Notes: a model not told the origin generated them from the sequence alone. DNA of 64,000 nucleotides from Microbacterium sulfonylureivorans (GCF_003999995.1 NZ_RJAD01000001.1:372001-436000); one strand, 5' to 3'; shown: positions 43,489 through 52,684, numbered from the stretch's first letter. Made by a program: numbers and translations.

Positions 43489-45315
43489 GTGACCACGCAG
43501 AGCATCGACAGCTACGTCAAGGACGGCGTCCACTACCACCAGTTCGATATCGTCATCGTCGGAGCCGGCGGTGCCGGGATGCGCGCGGCCATCGAGGCGG
43601 GGCCGGGCGCGAAGACCGCGGTCATCTCGAAGCTCTACCCGACGCGCTCGCACACGGGCGCAGCCCAGGGCGGCATGGCCGCGGCCCTCGCGAATGTCGA
43701 AGAGGACTCGTGGGAGTGGCACACCTTCGACACCGTCAAGGGCGGCGACTACCTCGTCGACCAGGACGCGGCGGAGATCCTCGCGAAAGAGGCGATCGAC
43801 GCGGTCATCGACCTCGAGAACATGGGACTGCCGTTCAACCGCACGCCCGAGGGCAAGATCGACCAGCGTCGCTTCGGCGGCCACACGGCCGACCACGGCA
43901 AGACGCCGGTGCGCCGTGCGTGCTACGCCGCCGACCGCACGGGCCACATGATCCTCCAGACGCTGTTCCAGAACTGCGTCAAGCTGGGCATCAACTTCTT
44001 CAACGAGTTCTACGTGCTCGACCTGATCACGGTGAAGGATGCCGCGGGCAAGACCGAGGTCGCGGGCGTCGTCGCCTACGAGCTCGCCACGGGCGATCTC
44101 CACGTCTTCCATTCGAAGGCCGTCATCTTCGCGACCGGCGGGTTCGGAAAGATCTTCAAGACGACGTCCAACGCCCACACCCTCACGGGCGACGGCGTCG
44201 GCATCGTCTGGCGCAAGGGCCTGCCGCTGGAGGACATGGAGTTCTTCCAGTTCCATCCGACCGGCCTCGCCGGACTCGGCATCCTGCTCACCGAGGGCGC
44301 CCGCGGCGAGGGCGCGATCCTGCGCAACGCCTCGGGCGAGCGGTTCATGGAGCGCTACGCGCCGACCATCAAGGACCTCGCGCCCCGCGACATCGTCAGT
44401 CGGTGCATGGTCCAGGAGGTCGCCGAGGGCCGCGGCGCCGGTCCCCACCGCGACTACGTGCTGCTGGACTGCACGCACCTCGGCGCCGAGGTGCTCGAGA
44501 CGAAGCTCCCCGACATCACCGAGTTCGCCCGCACCTACCTCGGCGTCGATCCCGTGGTCGAGCCGGTGCCCGTGATGCCGACCGCGCACTACGCGATGGG
44601 CGGCATCCCGACCAACAACGACGCCCAGGTCCTCAGCGACAACACGACCGTCGTCCCCGGGCTCTACGCCGCCGGCGAGTGTGCGTGCGTGTCGGTGCAC
44701 GGCTCCAACCGCCTCGGCACGAACTCGCTCCTCGACATCAACGTCTTCGGCAAGCGCGCCGGCAAGAACGCCGTCGAGTACGTGCAGACGGCCGACTTCG
44801 TGCCGCTGCCCGAAGACCCGGCCGGCGAGGTGCGCGGCCTCATCGAGGGCCTGCGCAGCAACCAGGGCACCGAGCGCATCGCGGTCCTGCGCAAGCGACT
44901 GCAGGACGAGATGGACCGCAAGGCGCAGGTGTTCCGCACCGACGAGTCGCTCGTCGAGGTCCTCGACGTCATCGAGGAGCTCCGCGAGCGCTTCAAGAAC
45001 ATCCACGTCGACGACAAAGGCAAGCGGTACAACACCGATCTGCTCGAGGCCGTCGAGCTCGGCTTCCTCCTCGACATCGCCGAGGTCGTCGTGGTGACGG
45101 CGCGCAACCGCAAGGAGAGCCGCGGGGGTCACATGCGCGACGACTTCCCCCAGCGCGACGACGAGAAGTACATGCAGCACACGATGGCGTACCTGTCGGG
45201 CGATGCCGGCTCTTCGCACTCCGAGGATCACATCCGGCTCGACTGGAAGCCCGTCGTCTTCACGAAGAACGAGGCCGGCGAGTTGCGCTACCCCCCGTTG
45301 GAGAGGAAGTACTGA
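43489..45315 (+). CDS. sdhA: Succinate dehydrogenase flavoprotein subunit
   Basis: A 608-aa catalytic subunit carrying covalent FAD. The Rossmann motif is [17 protein letters not shown] near residue 23, and the FAD-attachment His lies in [16 protein letters not shown] near 57. The active-site segments are [20 protein letters not shown] near 255, the Arg region [14 protein letters not shown] near 305, and [13 protein letters not shown] near 404. It oxidises succinate to fumarate in the TCA cycle and passes electrons to SdhB. GTG at 43489 and a stop sharing one base with sdhB (TGATG) indicate tight coupling. Confidence 0.96.
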   Translation: MTTQSIDSYVKDGVHYHQFDIVIVGAGGAGMRAAIEAGPGAKTAVISKLYPTRSHTGAAQGGMAAALANVEEDSWEWHTFDTVKGGDYLVDQDAAEILAKEAIDAVIDLENMGLPFNRTPEGKIDQRRFGGHTADHGKTPVRRACYAADRTGHMILQTLFQNCVKLGINFFNEFYVLDLITVKDAAGKTEVAGVVAYELATGDLHVFHSKAVIFATGGFGKIFKTTSNAHTLTGDGVGIVWRKGLPLEDMEFFQFHPTGLAGLGILLTEGARGEGAILRNASGERFMERYAPTIKDLAPRDIVSRCMVQEVAEGRGAGPHRDYVLLDCTHLGAEVLETKLPDITEFARTYLGVDPVVEPVPVMPTAHYAMGGIPTNNDAQVLSDNTTVVPGLYAAGECACVSVHGSNRLGTNSLLDINVFGKRAGKNAVEYVQTADFVPLPEDPAGEVRGLIEGLRSNQGTERIAVLRKRLQDEMDRKAQVFRTDESLVEVLDVIEELRERFKNIHVDDKGKRYNTDLLEAVELGFLLDIAEVVVVTARNRKESRGGHMRDDFPQRDDEKYMQHTMAYLSGDAGSSHSEDHIRLDWKPVVFTKNEAGELRYPPLERKY

Positions 45316-46103
45316 TGGCGACGCTCGTCGCAGTGGACGCGCCTGCCGAGGCGACCACCGAGGTCGAGACCCCGGCGGACACCGGCATCCAGTCGTTCCT
45401 GGTCACCTTCATCATCCGCCGCTTCGACCCCGAGGTCGATGAGGAGCCGCGCTGGGTCGATTACGACGTGGAGCTGTACTCCACCGACCGCGTGCTCGAC
45501 GCGCTGCACAAGATCAAGTGGGAGGTCGACGGCTCGCTGACCTTCCGCCGTTCGTGCGCCCACGGCATCTGCGGCTCCGACGCGATGCGCATCAACGGGC
45601 GCAACCGTCTGGCGTGCAAGACGCTCATCAAGGACCTCGACATCTCGCAGCCGATCTACGTCGAGGCGATCAAGGGCCTGCCGCTCGAGAAGGACCTCAT
45701 CGTCGACATGGAGCCGTTCTTCGCCTCCTACCGCGAGGTGCAGCCCTTCCTCATCGCGAACTCCAAGCCCGAGGCCGGCAAGGAGCGCATCCAGTCGATC
45801 GTCGACCGCGAGGTGTTCGACGACACCACCAAGTGCATCCTGTGCGCCGCGTGCACCTCGTCGTGCCCGGTGTTCTGGACCGACGGCCAGTACTTCGGCC
45901 CGGCGGCGATCGTCAACGCGCACCGCTTCATCTTCGACTCGCGCGACGACGCCGGCGACGTGCGCCTCGACATCCTCAACGACAAGGAGGGCGTGTGGCG
46001 CTGCCGCACGACCTTCAACTGCACCGAGGCATGCCCCCGCGGCATCGAGGTCACCAAGGCCATCGCCGAGGTCAAGCAAGCGGTTCTCCGCGGACGCGCG
46101 TAG
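45315..46103 (+). CDS. sdhB: Succinate dehydrogenase iron-sulphur subunit
   Basis: A 262-aa electron-transfer subunit. The [2Fe-2S] cluster is bound in CAHGICGSDAM plus Cys of RNRLACKTL. The [4Fe-4S] and [3Fe-4S] clusters are bound in CILCAACTSSCPVFW and CTEACPRGIEVTKA. About 22 residues at the N-terminus are an acidic, Thr/Ala-rich extension. It is the last sdh gene. An MFS gene begins 10 nt later and may be co-transcribed. Confidence 0.96.
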   Translation: MATLVAVDAPAEATTEVETPADTGIQSFLVTFIIRRFDPEVDEEPRWVDYDVELYSTDRVLDALHKIKWEVDGSLTFRRSCAHGICGSDAMRINGRNRLACKTLIKDLDISQPIYVEAIKGLPLEKDLIVDMEPFFASYREVQPFLIANSKPEAGKERIQSIVDREVFDDTTKCILCAACTSSCPVFWTDGQYFGPAAIVNAHRFIFDSRDDAGDVRLDILNDKEGVWRCRTTFNCTEACPRGIEVTKAIAEVKQAVLRGRA

Positions 46104-46113
46104 CGGCCCGCAG

Positions 46114-47358
46114 GTGACGGAGCCCCAGCGCAACGACGCGCCCGCCGCTCAGATCGATCCCGCCCTCCGCCGCGCCCGCGGCGCGGTGACGGCCGCGTAC
46201 GTCGCGCAGGGTCTCGGTTACGCCGTGATCGTGACCTCTCTGCCCGCGCTGCAGCTTCGCCAGGGCATCGACGACAGCTTCGTGATCTCGATGCTGATCC
46301 TCGGCGTCGCCGTGGCGGCGGCCGTCGGGTCGGTGGTCGCCAACGTCGTGGCTGTCCGGTGGGGCAGCCGCACCGCGCTCGCGCTCGGTCTGATCATCCA
46401 GGCCGTCGCCCTCCCCCTCATCGCGATCCCGACGCCGTTCGCGCTGTTCGCCGCCGCGTTCGCGATCTTCGGCATCGGGCTCGGCTGTGTCGACGCCGCC
46501 GCCGCCATGCAGGGCGTCGCGGTGCAGCGCGCCTACGGCCGGCACCTGCTGGGCGGCTTCTTCGCCGCAGCCACGGCTGCAGCCATCGGCGGCGCGCTCC
46601 TCGTCTCGGGCGTGGCGCTCTCTGCCGCAGCGGTCGGCGTCGCGCTGGCGTGCGCAGCGGTGATCGCCCTGGGCGTGGCCGTGATCGGCATCCGCTTCTT
46701 CGCCCGTGAGGTGCCGATCGACGAGGCGCTCCCGCCGGCCGAGCGCGCGCAGCTCCCGCGCGCAGGAATCTGGGTCTTCGGGCTCGTGATCCTCGCCGTG
46801 TTCGTCGCCGACTCGGCCGTCAGCACGTGGAGCACGCAGTACCTTCAGGTCGATCTGGACACCCTCGCCTGGGTCGCTCCCCTCGGATACGCCGCCTATC
46901 AGGCCGTGGTGCTGCTGACCCGCCTTGTCACGGACCGCCTGATCCCGGCCGTCGGGCGCCGCCGGCTCGTGGCGATCGCGGCGAGCGTGTCGGCGGTCGG
47001 ATGCCTCGTCGTCGCCCTTCTGCCGTTCCCGTCGGCCGCGATCATCGGGTTCGCGCTGGCGGGTGTGAGCGCCGGCGTCCTCATCCCGGTCACCTTCGGC
47101 GCCGCCGGCGAGCTCGCGCCCGAGCACAACGACCAGGTCATCGCACGCGTGAACCTCTTCAACTACGCCGGGGCCATCCTCGGCGCGGTCGTGATCGGGC
47201 TGCTGGCGGACGGGCCCGGGCTCGGGCCGGCATTCCTCATCCCTGCGGTCGCGCTGGCGGCGATCCTGTTCGCCGTCCCGCGGTTCCGCTCGACCCCCTC
47301 GGTCGCACGAGCCGGCGCCGGAGCCGTGCTCCCTCCCGACACGGGTCGCAGTCGCTAA
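46114..47358 (+). CDS. MFS transporter following sdhB
   Basis: A 414-aa major facilitator with about 12 hydrophobic helices and short loops. The N-terminal helix begins RRARGAVTAAYVAQGLGYAVIV; the GxxxD/R motif after helix 2 is weak (NVVAVRWGSRTAL). Central features include FAREVPIDEALPPAERAQL in the cytoplasmic loop. The family fits the FucP/YcaD-like sugar or drug MFS types; the substrate is unknown. GTG at 46114 is 10 nt after sdhB, suggesting read-through expression with complex II. YihY follows after 9 nt but has its own -10. Confidence 0.85.
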   Translation: MTEPQRNDAPAAQIDPALRRARGAVTAAYVAQGLGYAVIVTSLPALQLRQGIDDSFVISMLILGVAVAAAVGSVVANVVAVRWGSRTALALGLIIQAVALPLIAIPTPFALFAAAFAIFGIGLGCVDAAAAMQGVAVQRAYGRHLLGGFFAAATAAAIGGALLVSGVALSAAAVGVALACAAVIALGVAVIGIRFFAREVPIDEALPPAERAQLPRAGIWVFGLVILAVFVADSAVSTWSTQYLQVDLDTLAWVAPLGYAAYQAVVLLTRLVTDRLIPAVGRRRLVAIAASVSAVGCLVVALLPFPSAAIIGFALAGVSAGVLIPVTFGAAGELAPEHNDQVIARVNLFNYAGAILGAVVIGLLADGPGLGPAFLIPAVALAAILFAVPRFRSTPSVARAGAGAVLPPDTGRSR

Positions 47359-47361
47359 TCT
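47356..47361 (+). promoter_or_regulatory. Leaderless -10 (TAATCT) of the YihY-family gene
   Basis: TAATCT overlaps the stop codon of the preceding MFS gene and is 6 nt from the GTG at 47368. Confidence 0.45.
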
Positions 47362-47367
47362 GACAGC

Positions 47368-48678
47368 GTGACGCACTCTCCCCCGCCCGACGCCCGTGCG
47401 GCGGCGGATGCCGCGCAGCGCGAGGAGGAGACGCTTCGCGAGCGGTGGGAGGAGACGGAGGCGAGCCTCCGGCATCGATTCGACGCACCGCTCAGCAGGG
47501 CGACTCGGATCACACGGGCGACGATGGAGTGGTTCCCGGTGCGGGTGTGGAGGCACTTCCTCATCGAGAACGGCTTCCTTCTGGCGGCCGGCGTGAGCTA
47601 CGTCGCCCTGTTCGCGTGCTTCGCCGCGATCTACGTCGCCTTCGCGATCACGGGGCTGTGGCTCGGTGGGAGCGAGCAGGCCGTCGACGGGCTCATCAAC
47701 CTCATCAACAGCTACATCCCCGGCCTGATCTCCGACACCGGCGGGGGTCTCGCGACGACCGAGCAGGTGAAGGCCATCGCGACCCAGAACGCGGGCGTGC
47801 TGGGCTGGACGGGCATCATCGCGCTCGCGACCCTCATCTGGACGGCGATCGACTGGGTGACCTACTCACGGCGCGCGGTCCGGGTGCTCTTCGCCATCCC
47901 GCCCGACAGACGCAGCTATTTCCTGCTCAAGGCGCGCGACTTCGTCGCCGCGCTCATCTTCGGCGCCGCCCTCATCGTCGGCTTCGCGCTCAGCTCGATC
48001 GGAAGTCTCACCCTCACCTGGCTCTTCTCGCTGCTCGGATGGTCGAACGCCGGGACGCTCACCGAGATCAGCGTGAAAGTCGGGTCGATCTTCGTCGGCT
48101 TCATCATCACCTCAGCTGCCCTCACCGCCCTCTTCCGCTTCCTCACCGGCACGAAGCTCCCCTGGCGCCGGATCCTGCCCGGCGCCATGCTCGGCGGGCT
48201 CGGGATCTCGGTTCTGCAGCTGGGCGCGGGCCTGCTGCTCAGCTACACGCCCTCCAACCCTCTGCTCGCGACGTTCGCGGTGTTCATCGGCATGCTGCTG
48301 TGGTTCCGCCTGATGGGCATCGTCATGCTGGTCGCCGCCGCGTGGATCGCGGTCGCCGCGAAGGACCGCGACGTCGTCCTGCTGCCCCAGACGGAGGCCG
48401 AGCGGATCGCCGCCGAGCACGCCGCGCTGCTCCTCGCCGCCCAGGTGCGCGTCCGCACGGCGAAGGACGCGCGCGACCAGGCGCCGTGGTACCGGGCCTG
48501 GGTCGCCGAACGTGCGCTGCGCGACGCCGAGGAGGAGCTCGGGCAGGTGGAGGCATCCGCTCCTCCCCCGCCGCCCGCGCCGCTGTCGCCGCTCGCCCCC
48601 AACCCGAAGGTCCCTCGGACGCCGTCCAAGCGCACGGCGAAGACCGCCGTCGGGGGGAAGGACCGCGACCTCACCTGA
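47368..48678 (+). CDS. YihY/UPF0761-family inner-membrane protein
   Basis: A 436-aa membrane protein of the YihY family (PF03631, formerly called ribonuclease BN by mistake). The N-terminal 60 residues are hydrophilic. Six hydrophobic helices span about 65-335, including the family segments ENGFLLAAGVSYVALFACFA and FRFLTGTKLPWRRILPGA. The last 100 residues are a charged, Pro/Ala-rich tail. Its function is unknown. The gene sits beside trpS as in mycobacteria (Rv3335c-Rv3336c). Confidence 0.88.
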   Translation: MTHSPPPDARAAADAAQREEETLRERWEETEASLRHRFDAPLSRATRITRATMEWFPVRVWRHFLIENGFLLAAGVSYVALFACFAAIYVAFAITGLWLGGSEQAVDGLINLINSYIPGLISDTGGGLATTEQVKAIATQNAGVLGWTGIIALATLIWTAIDWVTYSRRAVRVLFAIPPDRRSYFLLKARDFVAALIFGAALIVGFALSSIGSLTLTWLFSLLGWSNAGTLTEISVKVGSIFVGFIITSAALTALFRFLTGTKLPWRRILPGAMLGGLGISVLQLGAGLLLSYTPSNPLLATFAVFIGMLLWFRLMGIVMLVAAAWIAVAAKDRDVVLLPQTEAERIAAEHAALLLAAQVRVRTAKDARDQAPWYRAWVAERALRDAEEELGQVEASAPPPPPAPLSPLAPNPKVPRTPSKRTAKTAVGGKDRDLT

Positions 48679-48716
48679 CACCCGGTCTCGGCGCGGCCGG
48701 TGTCGGCGCTCGCGGT

Positions 48717-48722
48717 TAGGCT
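48717..48722 (+). promoter_or_regulatory. Leaderless -10 (TAGGCT) of the exonuclease III gene
   Basis: TAGGCT with 7 nt to the GTG at 48730. Confidence 0.55.
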
Positions 48723-48729
48723 GGCGGGC

Positions 48730-49578
48730 GTGCCACGCCGAGTCCGCATCGCCTCTGTCAACGTCAACGGGATCCGCGCTGCGACGCGCAAGGGCATGAT
48801 CGACTGGCTCGATGTCGCCGACGTCGACGTGCTCGCCCTGCAGGAGGTGCGCGCGACGCTCGACGAGCTCGGCGCGGTTCTGCCCGGCTGGGAGCTCGTC
48901 AACGACGAGGCGCTCGCGAAGGGCCGCGCCGGGGTCGCGATCGCCACGCGGATGCCCGCAGTCGACGTGCGCCGCGTGCTCGGCCCCGAGCCGCTCGACT
49001 CCGCGGGGCGCTGGATCGAAGCCGACTTCGACATCGACGGCGAGAAGCTGACCGTCGTGAGCGCCTACGTCCACACCGGCGAGGCCGAGACGCCCCGGCA
49101 GGACGCGAAGTGGGCCTTCCTCGACGCGATGGAGCAGCGGATGCCGCAGCTCGAGCAGTCGTCTCCGCTCGCGCTGATCATGGGCGACCTCAACGTCGGC
49201 CACCGCGAGCTCGACATCCGCAACTGGAAGGGCAACGTCAAGAAGGCCGGCTTCCTCCCTCGTGAGCGCGCCTACTTCGACCGCTTCCTCGGGGCCGCGG
49301 GCGAGCAGGTCGCCGGAGTCGACGGGTCGACGGGCACCGGCCTGGGCTGGGTCGACGTCGGGCGGGTCGCCCACGGCGACGTGGACGGCCCCTACACCTG
49401 GTGGTCGATGCGCGGGCGTGCGTTCGACAACGACAGCGGCTGGCGGATCGACTACCACCTCGCGACGCCCGGGCTCGCGGCGCGCGCCACGAACTACCAG
49501 GTCGTCCGGGCGCCGTCGTGGGACACCCGGTGGAGCGACCACTCTCCCGTCGTCGCCGACTACACCGTCGGAGACTGA
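48730..49578 (+). CDS. xthA: Exodeoxyribonuclease III / AP endonuclease
   Basis: A 282-aa endonuclease/exonuclease/phosphatase-fold enzyme that cuts DNA 5' of abasic sites and removes 3' blocks. It shows the family order: RIASVNVNGIRAA near residue 5, VLALQEVRA with the metal Glu near 36, MGDLNVGHRELD near 154 (Asp/Asn pair), DVGRVAHGDVDGPYTWWS, GWRIDYHLATP with the catalytic Asp, and the final SDHSPVVADY with His. GTG at 48730 is preferred over an upstream in-frame start because of the -10 geometry. It probably acts after DNA glycosylases such as the one at 52697. Confidence 0.93.
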   Translation: MPRRVRIASVNVNGIRAATRKGMIDWLDVADVDVLALQEVRATLDELGAVLPGWELVNDEALAKGRAGVAIATRMPAVDVRRVLGPEPLDSAGRWIEADFDIDGEKLTVVSAYVHTGEAETPRQDAKWAFLDAMEQRMPQLEQSSPLALIMGDLNVGHRELDIRNWKGNVKKAGFLPRERAYFDRFLGAAGEQVAGVDGSTGTGLGWVDVGRVAHGDVDGPYTWWSMRGRAFDNDSGWRIDYHLATPGLAARATNYQVVRAPSWDTRWSDHSPVVADYTVGD

Positions 49579-49625
49579 GGGGTCGTGGCCGCCGCATCCC
49601 CGGTGGTCGAGGCATCCGTCACCCC

Positions 49626-49631
49626 TAGGAT
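49626..49631 (+). promoter_or_regulatory. Leaderless -10 (TAGGAT) of trpS
   Basis: TAGGAT with 6 nt to the ATG at 49638. Confidence 0.55.
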
Positions 49632-49637
49632 TGTCGG

Positions 49638-50642
49638 ATGAGCAAACCCCGCCTGTACTCCGGCATGCAGCCTTCGGCCGACTCTCTGCAGATCGGCAAC
49701 TACATCGGGGCCCTCATGCAGTGGCGCGACCTGCAGGAGTCGTACGACGCGTTCTTCTCGGTCGTCGACCTCCATGCCCTCACTCAGCCGAACGATCCGG
49801 CCGAGCTGCGCGAGAAGACGCGCCGCACGGCCGCCCAGTACATCGCGGCCGGCATCGAGCCGTCGAAGTCCACGCTGTACGTGCAGTCGCACGTCCGGGC
49901 CCACGCCGAGCTGGCGTGGATCCTGTCGACGATCACGGGCTTCGGCGAGGCCGGGCGCATGACGCAGTTCAAGGACAAGACGCAGCGCTACGGCGCCGAC
50001 GTCGCGTCGGTCGGGCTGTTCACCTACCCGGTGCTCATGGCGGCCGACATCCTGCTCTACCAGACCGACATCGTGCCCGTCGGCGACGACCAGAAGCAGC
50101 ACGTCGAGCTCACGCGGGATCTGGCCGAGCGCTTCAACAGCCGATACGGCCAGACTTTCACGGTGCCGATGCCGGTGATCCAGAAAGACACGGCGCGCAT
50201 TTACGACCTGCAGAACCCGACCGCGAAGATGTCGAAGTCGGCCGAGTCCGACGCCGGCGTGCTGTGGCTTCTGGACGAGCCGTCGAAGAACGCGAAGAAG
50301 GTCATGCGCGCCGTCACCGACAGTGAGGGCTCGGTGCGCTTCGACCGCGACGAGAAGCCCGGCGTCTCGAACCTCCTCGTGATCTACGCAGCCCTCTCCG
50401 GACGCCAGATCCCGGCGATCGAGGACGAGTACGCGGGCCGCGGCTACGGCGACTTCAAGAAGGGCCTCGCCGAGGTCGTCGTCGAGGAGTTCGGCCCGGT
50501 GCGCCAGCGCGCCCTCGAGCTGCTCGACGACCCCGCCGAGCTCGACCGAGTGCTGGCGGCGAACGCGGCCAAGGCCGACGAGGTCGCCGAGCGCACCCTC
50601 GGCGACGTCTACGACAGGGTCGGTCTCCTCCGACGCGCCTGA
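49638..50642 (+). CDS. trpS: Tryptophanyl-tRNA synthetase
   Basis: A 334-aa class I synthetase charging tRNA-Trp. The HIGH-like motif is GMQPSADSLQIGNYIGA near residue 9, and the KMSKS loop is TAKMSKSAESDAG near 197. The Trp-pocket region VLMAADILLYQTDIVPVGDDQKQHVE near 136 matches the family. The length is as expected. No T-box or leader peptide is visible; the transcript appears leaderless. It is followed directly by degenerate tandem repeats belonging to the neighbouring DUF559 locus. Confidence 0.96.
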   Translation: MSKPRLYSGMQPSADSLQIGNYIGALMQWRDLQESYDAFFSVVDLHALTQPNDPAELREKTRRTAAQYIAAGIEPSKSTLYVQSHVRAHAELAWILSTITGFGEAGRMTQFKDKTQRYGADVASVGLFTYPVLMAADILLYQTDIVPVGDDQKQHVELTRDLAERFNSRYGQTFTVPMPVIQKDTARIYDLQNPTAKMSKSAESDAGVLWLLDEPSKNAKKVMRAVTDSEGSVRFDRDEKPGVSNLLVIYAALSGRQIPAIEDEYAGRGYGDFKKGLAEVVVEEFGPVRQRALELLDDPAELDRVLAANAAKADEVAERTLGDVYDRVGLLRRA

Positions 50643-50656
50643 AGGGGCCGGCCCGC

Positions 50657-50887
50657 GTGCCGCAAGTCCGCCCGACGGCGACCCTCGGAGCCTCCCCTGC
50701 TGTGCCGGCTGCGTGCTACAACTCCGCCTGACGGTGGCGGCCATCGGCCGGCGGCGGCCATCCGAGCCCGCCTGCTGTTCCCGTCCGCGTGCCACAATTC
50801 CGCCTGACGGCGGCGGCCACCGGCCGCCCGCAACAGCCTGCCCGGCCATCCTCGGCCGGCCCCCTCAGACAGGCGGAGTTGCGACAC
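50657..50887. repeat. Degenerate direct repeats and inverted arm downstream of DUF559 locus C
   Basis: Three direct copies of a 22-nt motif (start GTGC, core CAANTCCGCC, end GACGG) lie at 50657-50678, 50713-50734 and 50789-50810. The units are spaced 56 and 76 bp and share parts of the spacer (GGCGGCC, CCTGCTGT). An inverted copy, AGGCGGAGTTGCGACAC, lies at 50871-50887 over the last codons of the minus-strand gene. The 50789 and 50871 copies form an inverted pair like those at locus B. Confidence 0.75.
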
Positions 50888-51755
50888 CCTGCCGGGATGT
50901 CACGAGGCCTTTCAACGCTGCGAGCACCGACTCGGGCTCGTACATGATGTCCTCGGCCGTCAGACGGAGGGTGGGGTAGCCGAGCGCGGCGAGCGCGGCG
51001 TCGCGTCGCCGGTCTCTCAGCTGCTCCCTCCAACCCGAGTGGAACGCTCGGCTGTCGCACTCGACGACGAGCCACCCGTTCACAATCATGTCGACGCGGC
51101 CGACGCCGTCGACCGCCACCTGGAGCTCCACCGAGCAGCCGAGAGCGAGCAGCATCAGCCGCACCAGCGTTTCCGGTCCGGATTCGGCTCGTCCGTCCAC
51201 GAGCGGGATCAGGGCCCCGAACCGAGCGGGCAGCGCCGCGAATACCTCCCCGAGCTGGCCGCGCACGATCAGTCCCTTGTTGAGAGCACTGTCGAGGGTC
51301 GCGACGGCGTGACGGGGAAGCTGGCACAGAACGGCCTGCGCGAGCGCGTCGATGACCCCCACACAGGAGCTCGTGACCGCCGCAGGGCGGATCAGCGGCA
51401 GCCAATGCAGCCGCACGGTCCGATCCCTCCGGTTCGGAAGGCGTTCGGAGCGATCCGTCGGCGACCTCAGTCGGCTCGCGCCGCGGAGCACATGGAGATG
51501 AACGCGGTCGCAGCCGAAGACGAACACACCCAGCATCTTCAGGAGCGAGAGACAGGCGAGGCGACCTCCGACGCGGACCGCCTGAACGATGTCGGCCGGC
51601 GCGGTGGGCGCGACGTAACGGTCGCGTCGCACGCGGATCAGATCACCCGACTCGAGCGCGCGGGCGAGTCCACGTCGCGTCATCCCCTTCGACATCAACT
51701 CGCCGCGCGTCGCGACTTCGCGGTCCTGCAGCATCCTGCGACTCTGACCCTCCAC
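50865..51755 (-). CDS. DUF559 endonuclease-domain protein with AbiEi-like N-terminus, locus C
   Basis: A 296-aa paralogue of the protein at 30767. Residues about 10-60 are AbiEi-like (VATRGELMSKGMTRRGLARAL, LIRVRRDRYVAP). Residues 200-285 are a DUF559/Vsr-like PD-(D/E)xK domain with acidic residues in RVDMIVNGWLVVECDSRAF and the basic helix REQLRDRRRDAALAALGY. Both sides carry inverted arms with the core AACTCCGCC, and the last codons (GVATPPV) are part of the first downstream arm. GTG at 51755 is used; ATG at 51734 is equally possible and neither has a good ribosome binding site. No partner gene is present. Function unknown; see the findings on the repeat architecture. Confidence 0.72.
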   Translation of the reverse strand: MEGQSRRMLQDREVATRGELMSKGMTRRGLARALESGDLIRVRRDRYVAPTAPADIVQAVRVGGRLACLSLLKMLGVFVFGCDRVHLHVLRGASRLRSPTDRSERLPNRRDRTVRLHWLPLIRPAAVTSSCVGVIDALAQAVLCQLPRHAVATLDSALNKGLIVRGQLGEVFAALPARFGALIPLVDGRAESGPETLVRLMLLALGCSVELQVAVDGVGRVDMIVNGWLVVECDSRAFHSGWREQLRDRRRDAALAALGYPTLRLTAEDIMYEPESVLAALKGLVTSRQGVATPPV

Positions 51756-51838
51756 GCCGACAGCATCCGCCGCCCGGCGAGAAGGTGTTCACACCGCATG
51801 GCGCTGCGTGAATGGGGAGGAACCGAGGGCGGCGTCCC

Positions 51839-51926
51839 GTGTCACAACTCCGCCCACACTCACGCGCCGGGTCGCCGCCGACCGTGATTCCGGCCCCGCC
51901 CGCCGAACCAGGCGGAGTTGGCGCAC
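51839..51926. repeat. Upstream inverted-repeat pair of DUF559 locus C
   Basis: GTGTCACAACTCCGCC (51839-51854) and AGGCGGAGTTGGCGCAC (51910-51926) are inverted copies, 55 bp apart. They mirror the downstream set, so the gene is flanked on both sides by the same motif. Confidence 0.75.
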
Positions 51927-52082
51927 GCACACCCCCGGTCCGCGAACCCGCTCCCCGACCAGGGCCGCCGATCCCGTCGACGCACACCGCACGCACGCCC
52001 GCCGCACCCCACACCTCGCCCGCACGCCGCGCCCGCCGCCGAACACCACACCTCGCCCGCCGCGCCCCACCGCACGGCGACC
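51927..52082. other. Low-complexity C/A-rich stretch before a GNAT gene
   Basis: The plus strand is unusually rich in C and A with few T. It contains a 14-bp direct repeat CACACCTCGCCCGC at 52010-52023 and 52047-52060. No coding family or known regulatory element is recognised. It separates locus C from the GNAT gene. Confidence 0.5.
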
Positions 52083-52084
52083 GA

Positions 52085-52090
52085 TAGCCT
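52085..52090 (+). promoter_or_regulatory. Leaderless -10 (TAGCCT) of the second GNAT gene
   Basis: TAGCCT with 6 nt to the ATG at 52097. Confidence 0.55.
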
Positions 52091-52096
52091 GAGCCG

Positions 52097-52663
52097 ATGG
52101 AACCGGTGACCCTGCACACGGAGCGGCTCGAACTGTCCCTGCCCGTCGAGGCCGACGTCGACGCGATCTTCGAGGCGTGCCAGGACGCCGGCATCCAGCG
52201 CTTCACGCCGGTCCCCCACCCGTACGAGCGCAGCCATGCGGAGAAGTTCGTCGCCCAGGTCCCGCAGGACTGGGAGGCGGGCAAGAACCTGACGTGGGGC
52301 ATCCACGAGCAGGGTGCGCTCGTCGGCACGATCGGCATGTACCGCCTCGACGACATGGGCAACGGCGAGATCGGGTTCTGGATGGCGCCGTCCGCGCGCG
52401 GCGGCGGTCGGCTCGTCGAGGCCGCGAACGCCGTGATCGGCTGGAGCTTCGCCACCGACGGCCTCGACCTCACCCGCATCGAATGGCGGGCGGTCGTGGG
52501 AAACGTCGCGTCCGCGAAGGTCGCCCGCACGCTCGGCTTCCGTTACGAGGGCCTGCTGCGCCAGTCGCTCGTCAACGCGAAGCACCGCGACGACGGCTGG
52601 ATCGCGGCCCTCCTGAGGACGGACGATCGGATGCCGCAGCCCTGGCCGGTGCTCGAGGACTGA
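52097..52663 (+). CDS. GNAT-family N-acetyltransferase (RimJ/RimL type)
   Basis: A 188-aa acetyltransferase of the ribosomal-protein-acetylase group (PF13302). It begins LHTERLELSLPVEADVDAIF, typical of RimJ/RimL. The fold continues with GEIGFWMAPSARGGGRLVEAAN, whose RGGGRL loop is the acetyl-CoA phosphate site, and ASAKVARTLGFRYEGLLRQ. The acceptor is unknown. The ATG at 52097 follows a leaderless-type -10. Confidence 0.88.
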   Translation: MEPVTLHTERLELSLPVEADVDAIFEACQDAGIQRFTPVPHPYERSHAEKFVAQVPQDWEAGKNLTWGIHEQGALVGTIGMYRLDDMGNGEIGFWMAPSARGGGRLVEAANAVIGWSFATDGLDLTRIEWRAVVGNVASAKVARTLGFRYEGLLRQSLVNAKHRDDGWIAALLRTDDRMPQPWPVLED

Positions 52664-52684
52664 CCTCGCGTCCCGACCTCGTGG

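Noticed and set aside
50657..50887. Regularly recurring 22-nt motifs that could suggest a small CRISPR array
   Set aside because: The copies are degenerate, spaced unevenly (56 and 76 bp) with related spacers, one copy is inverted, and no cas gene is present.
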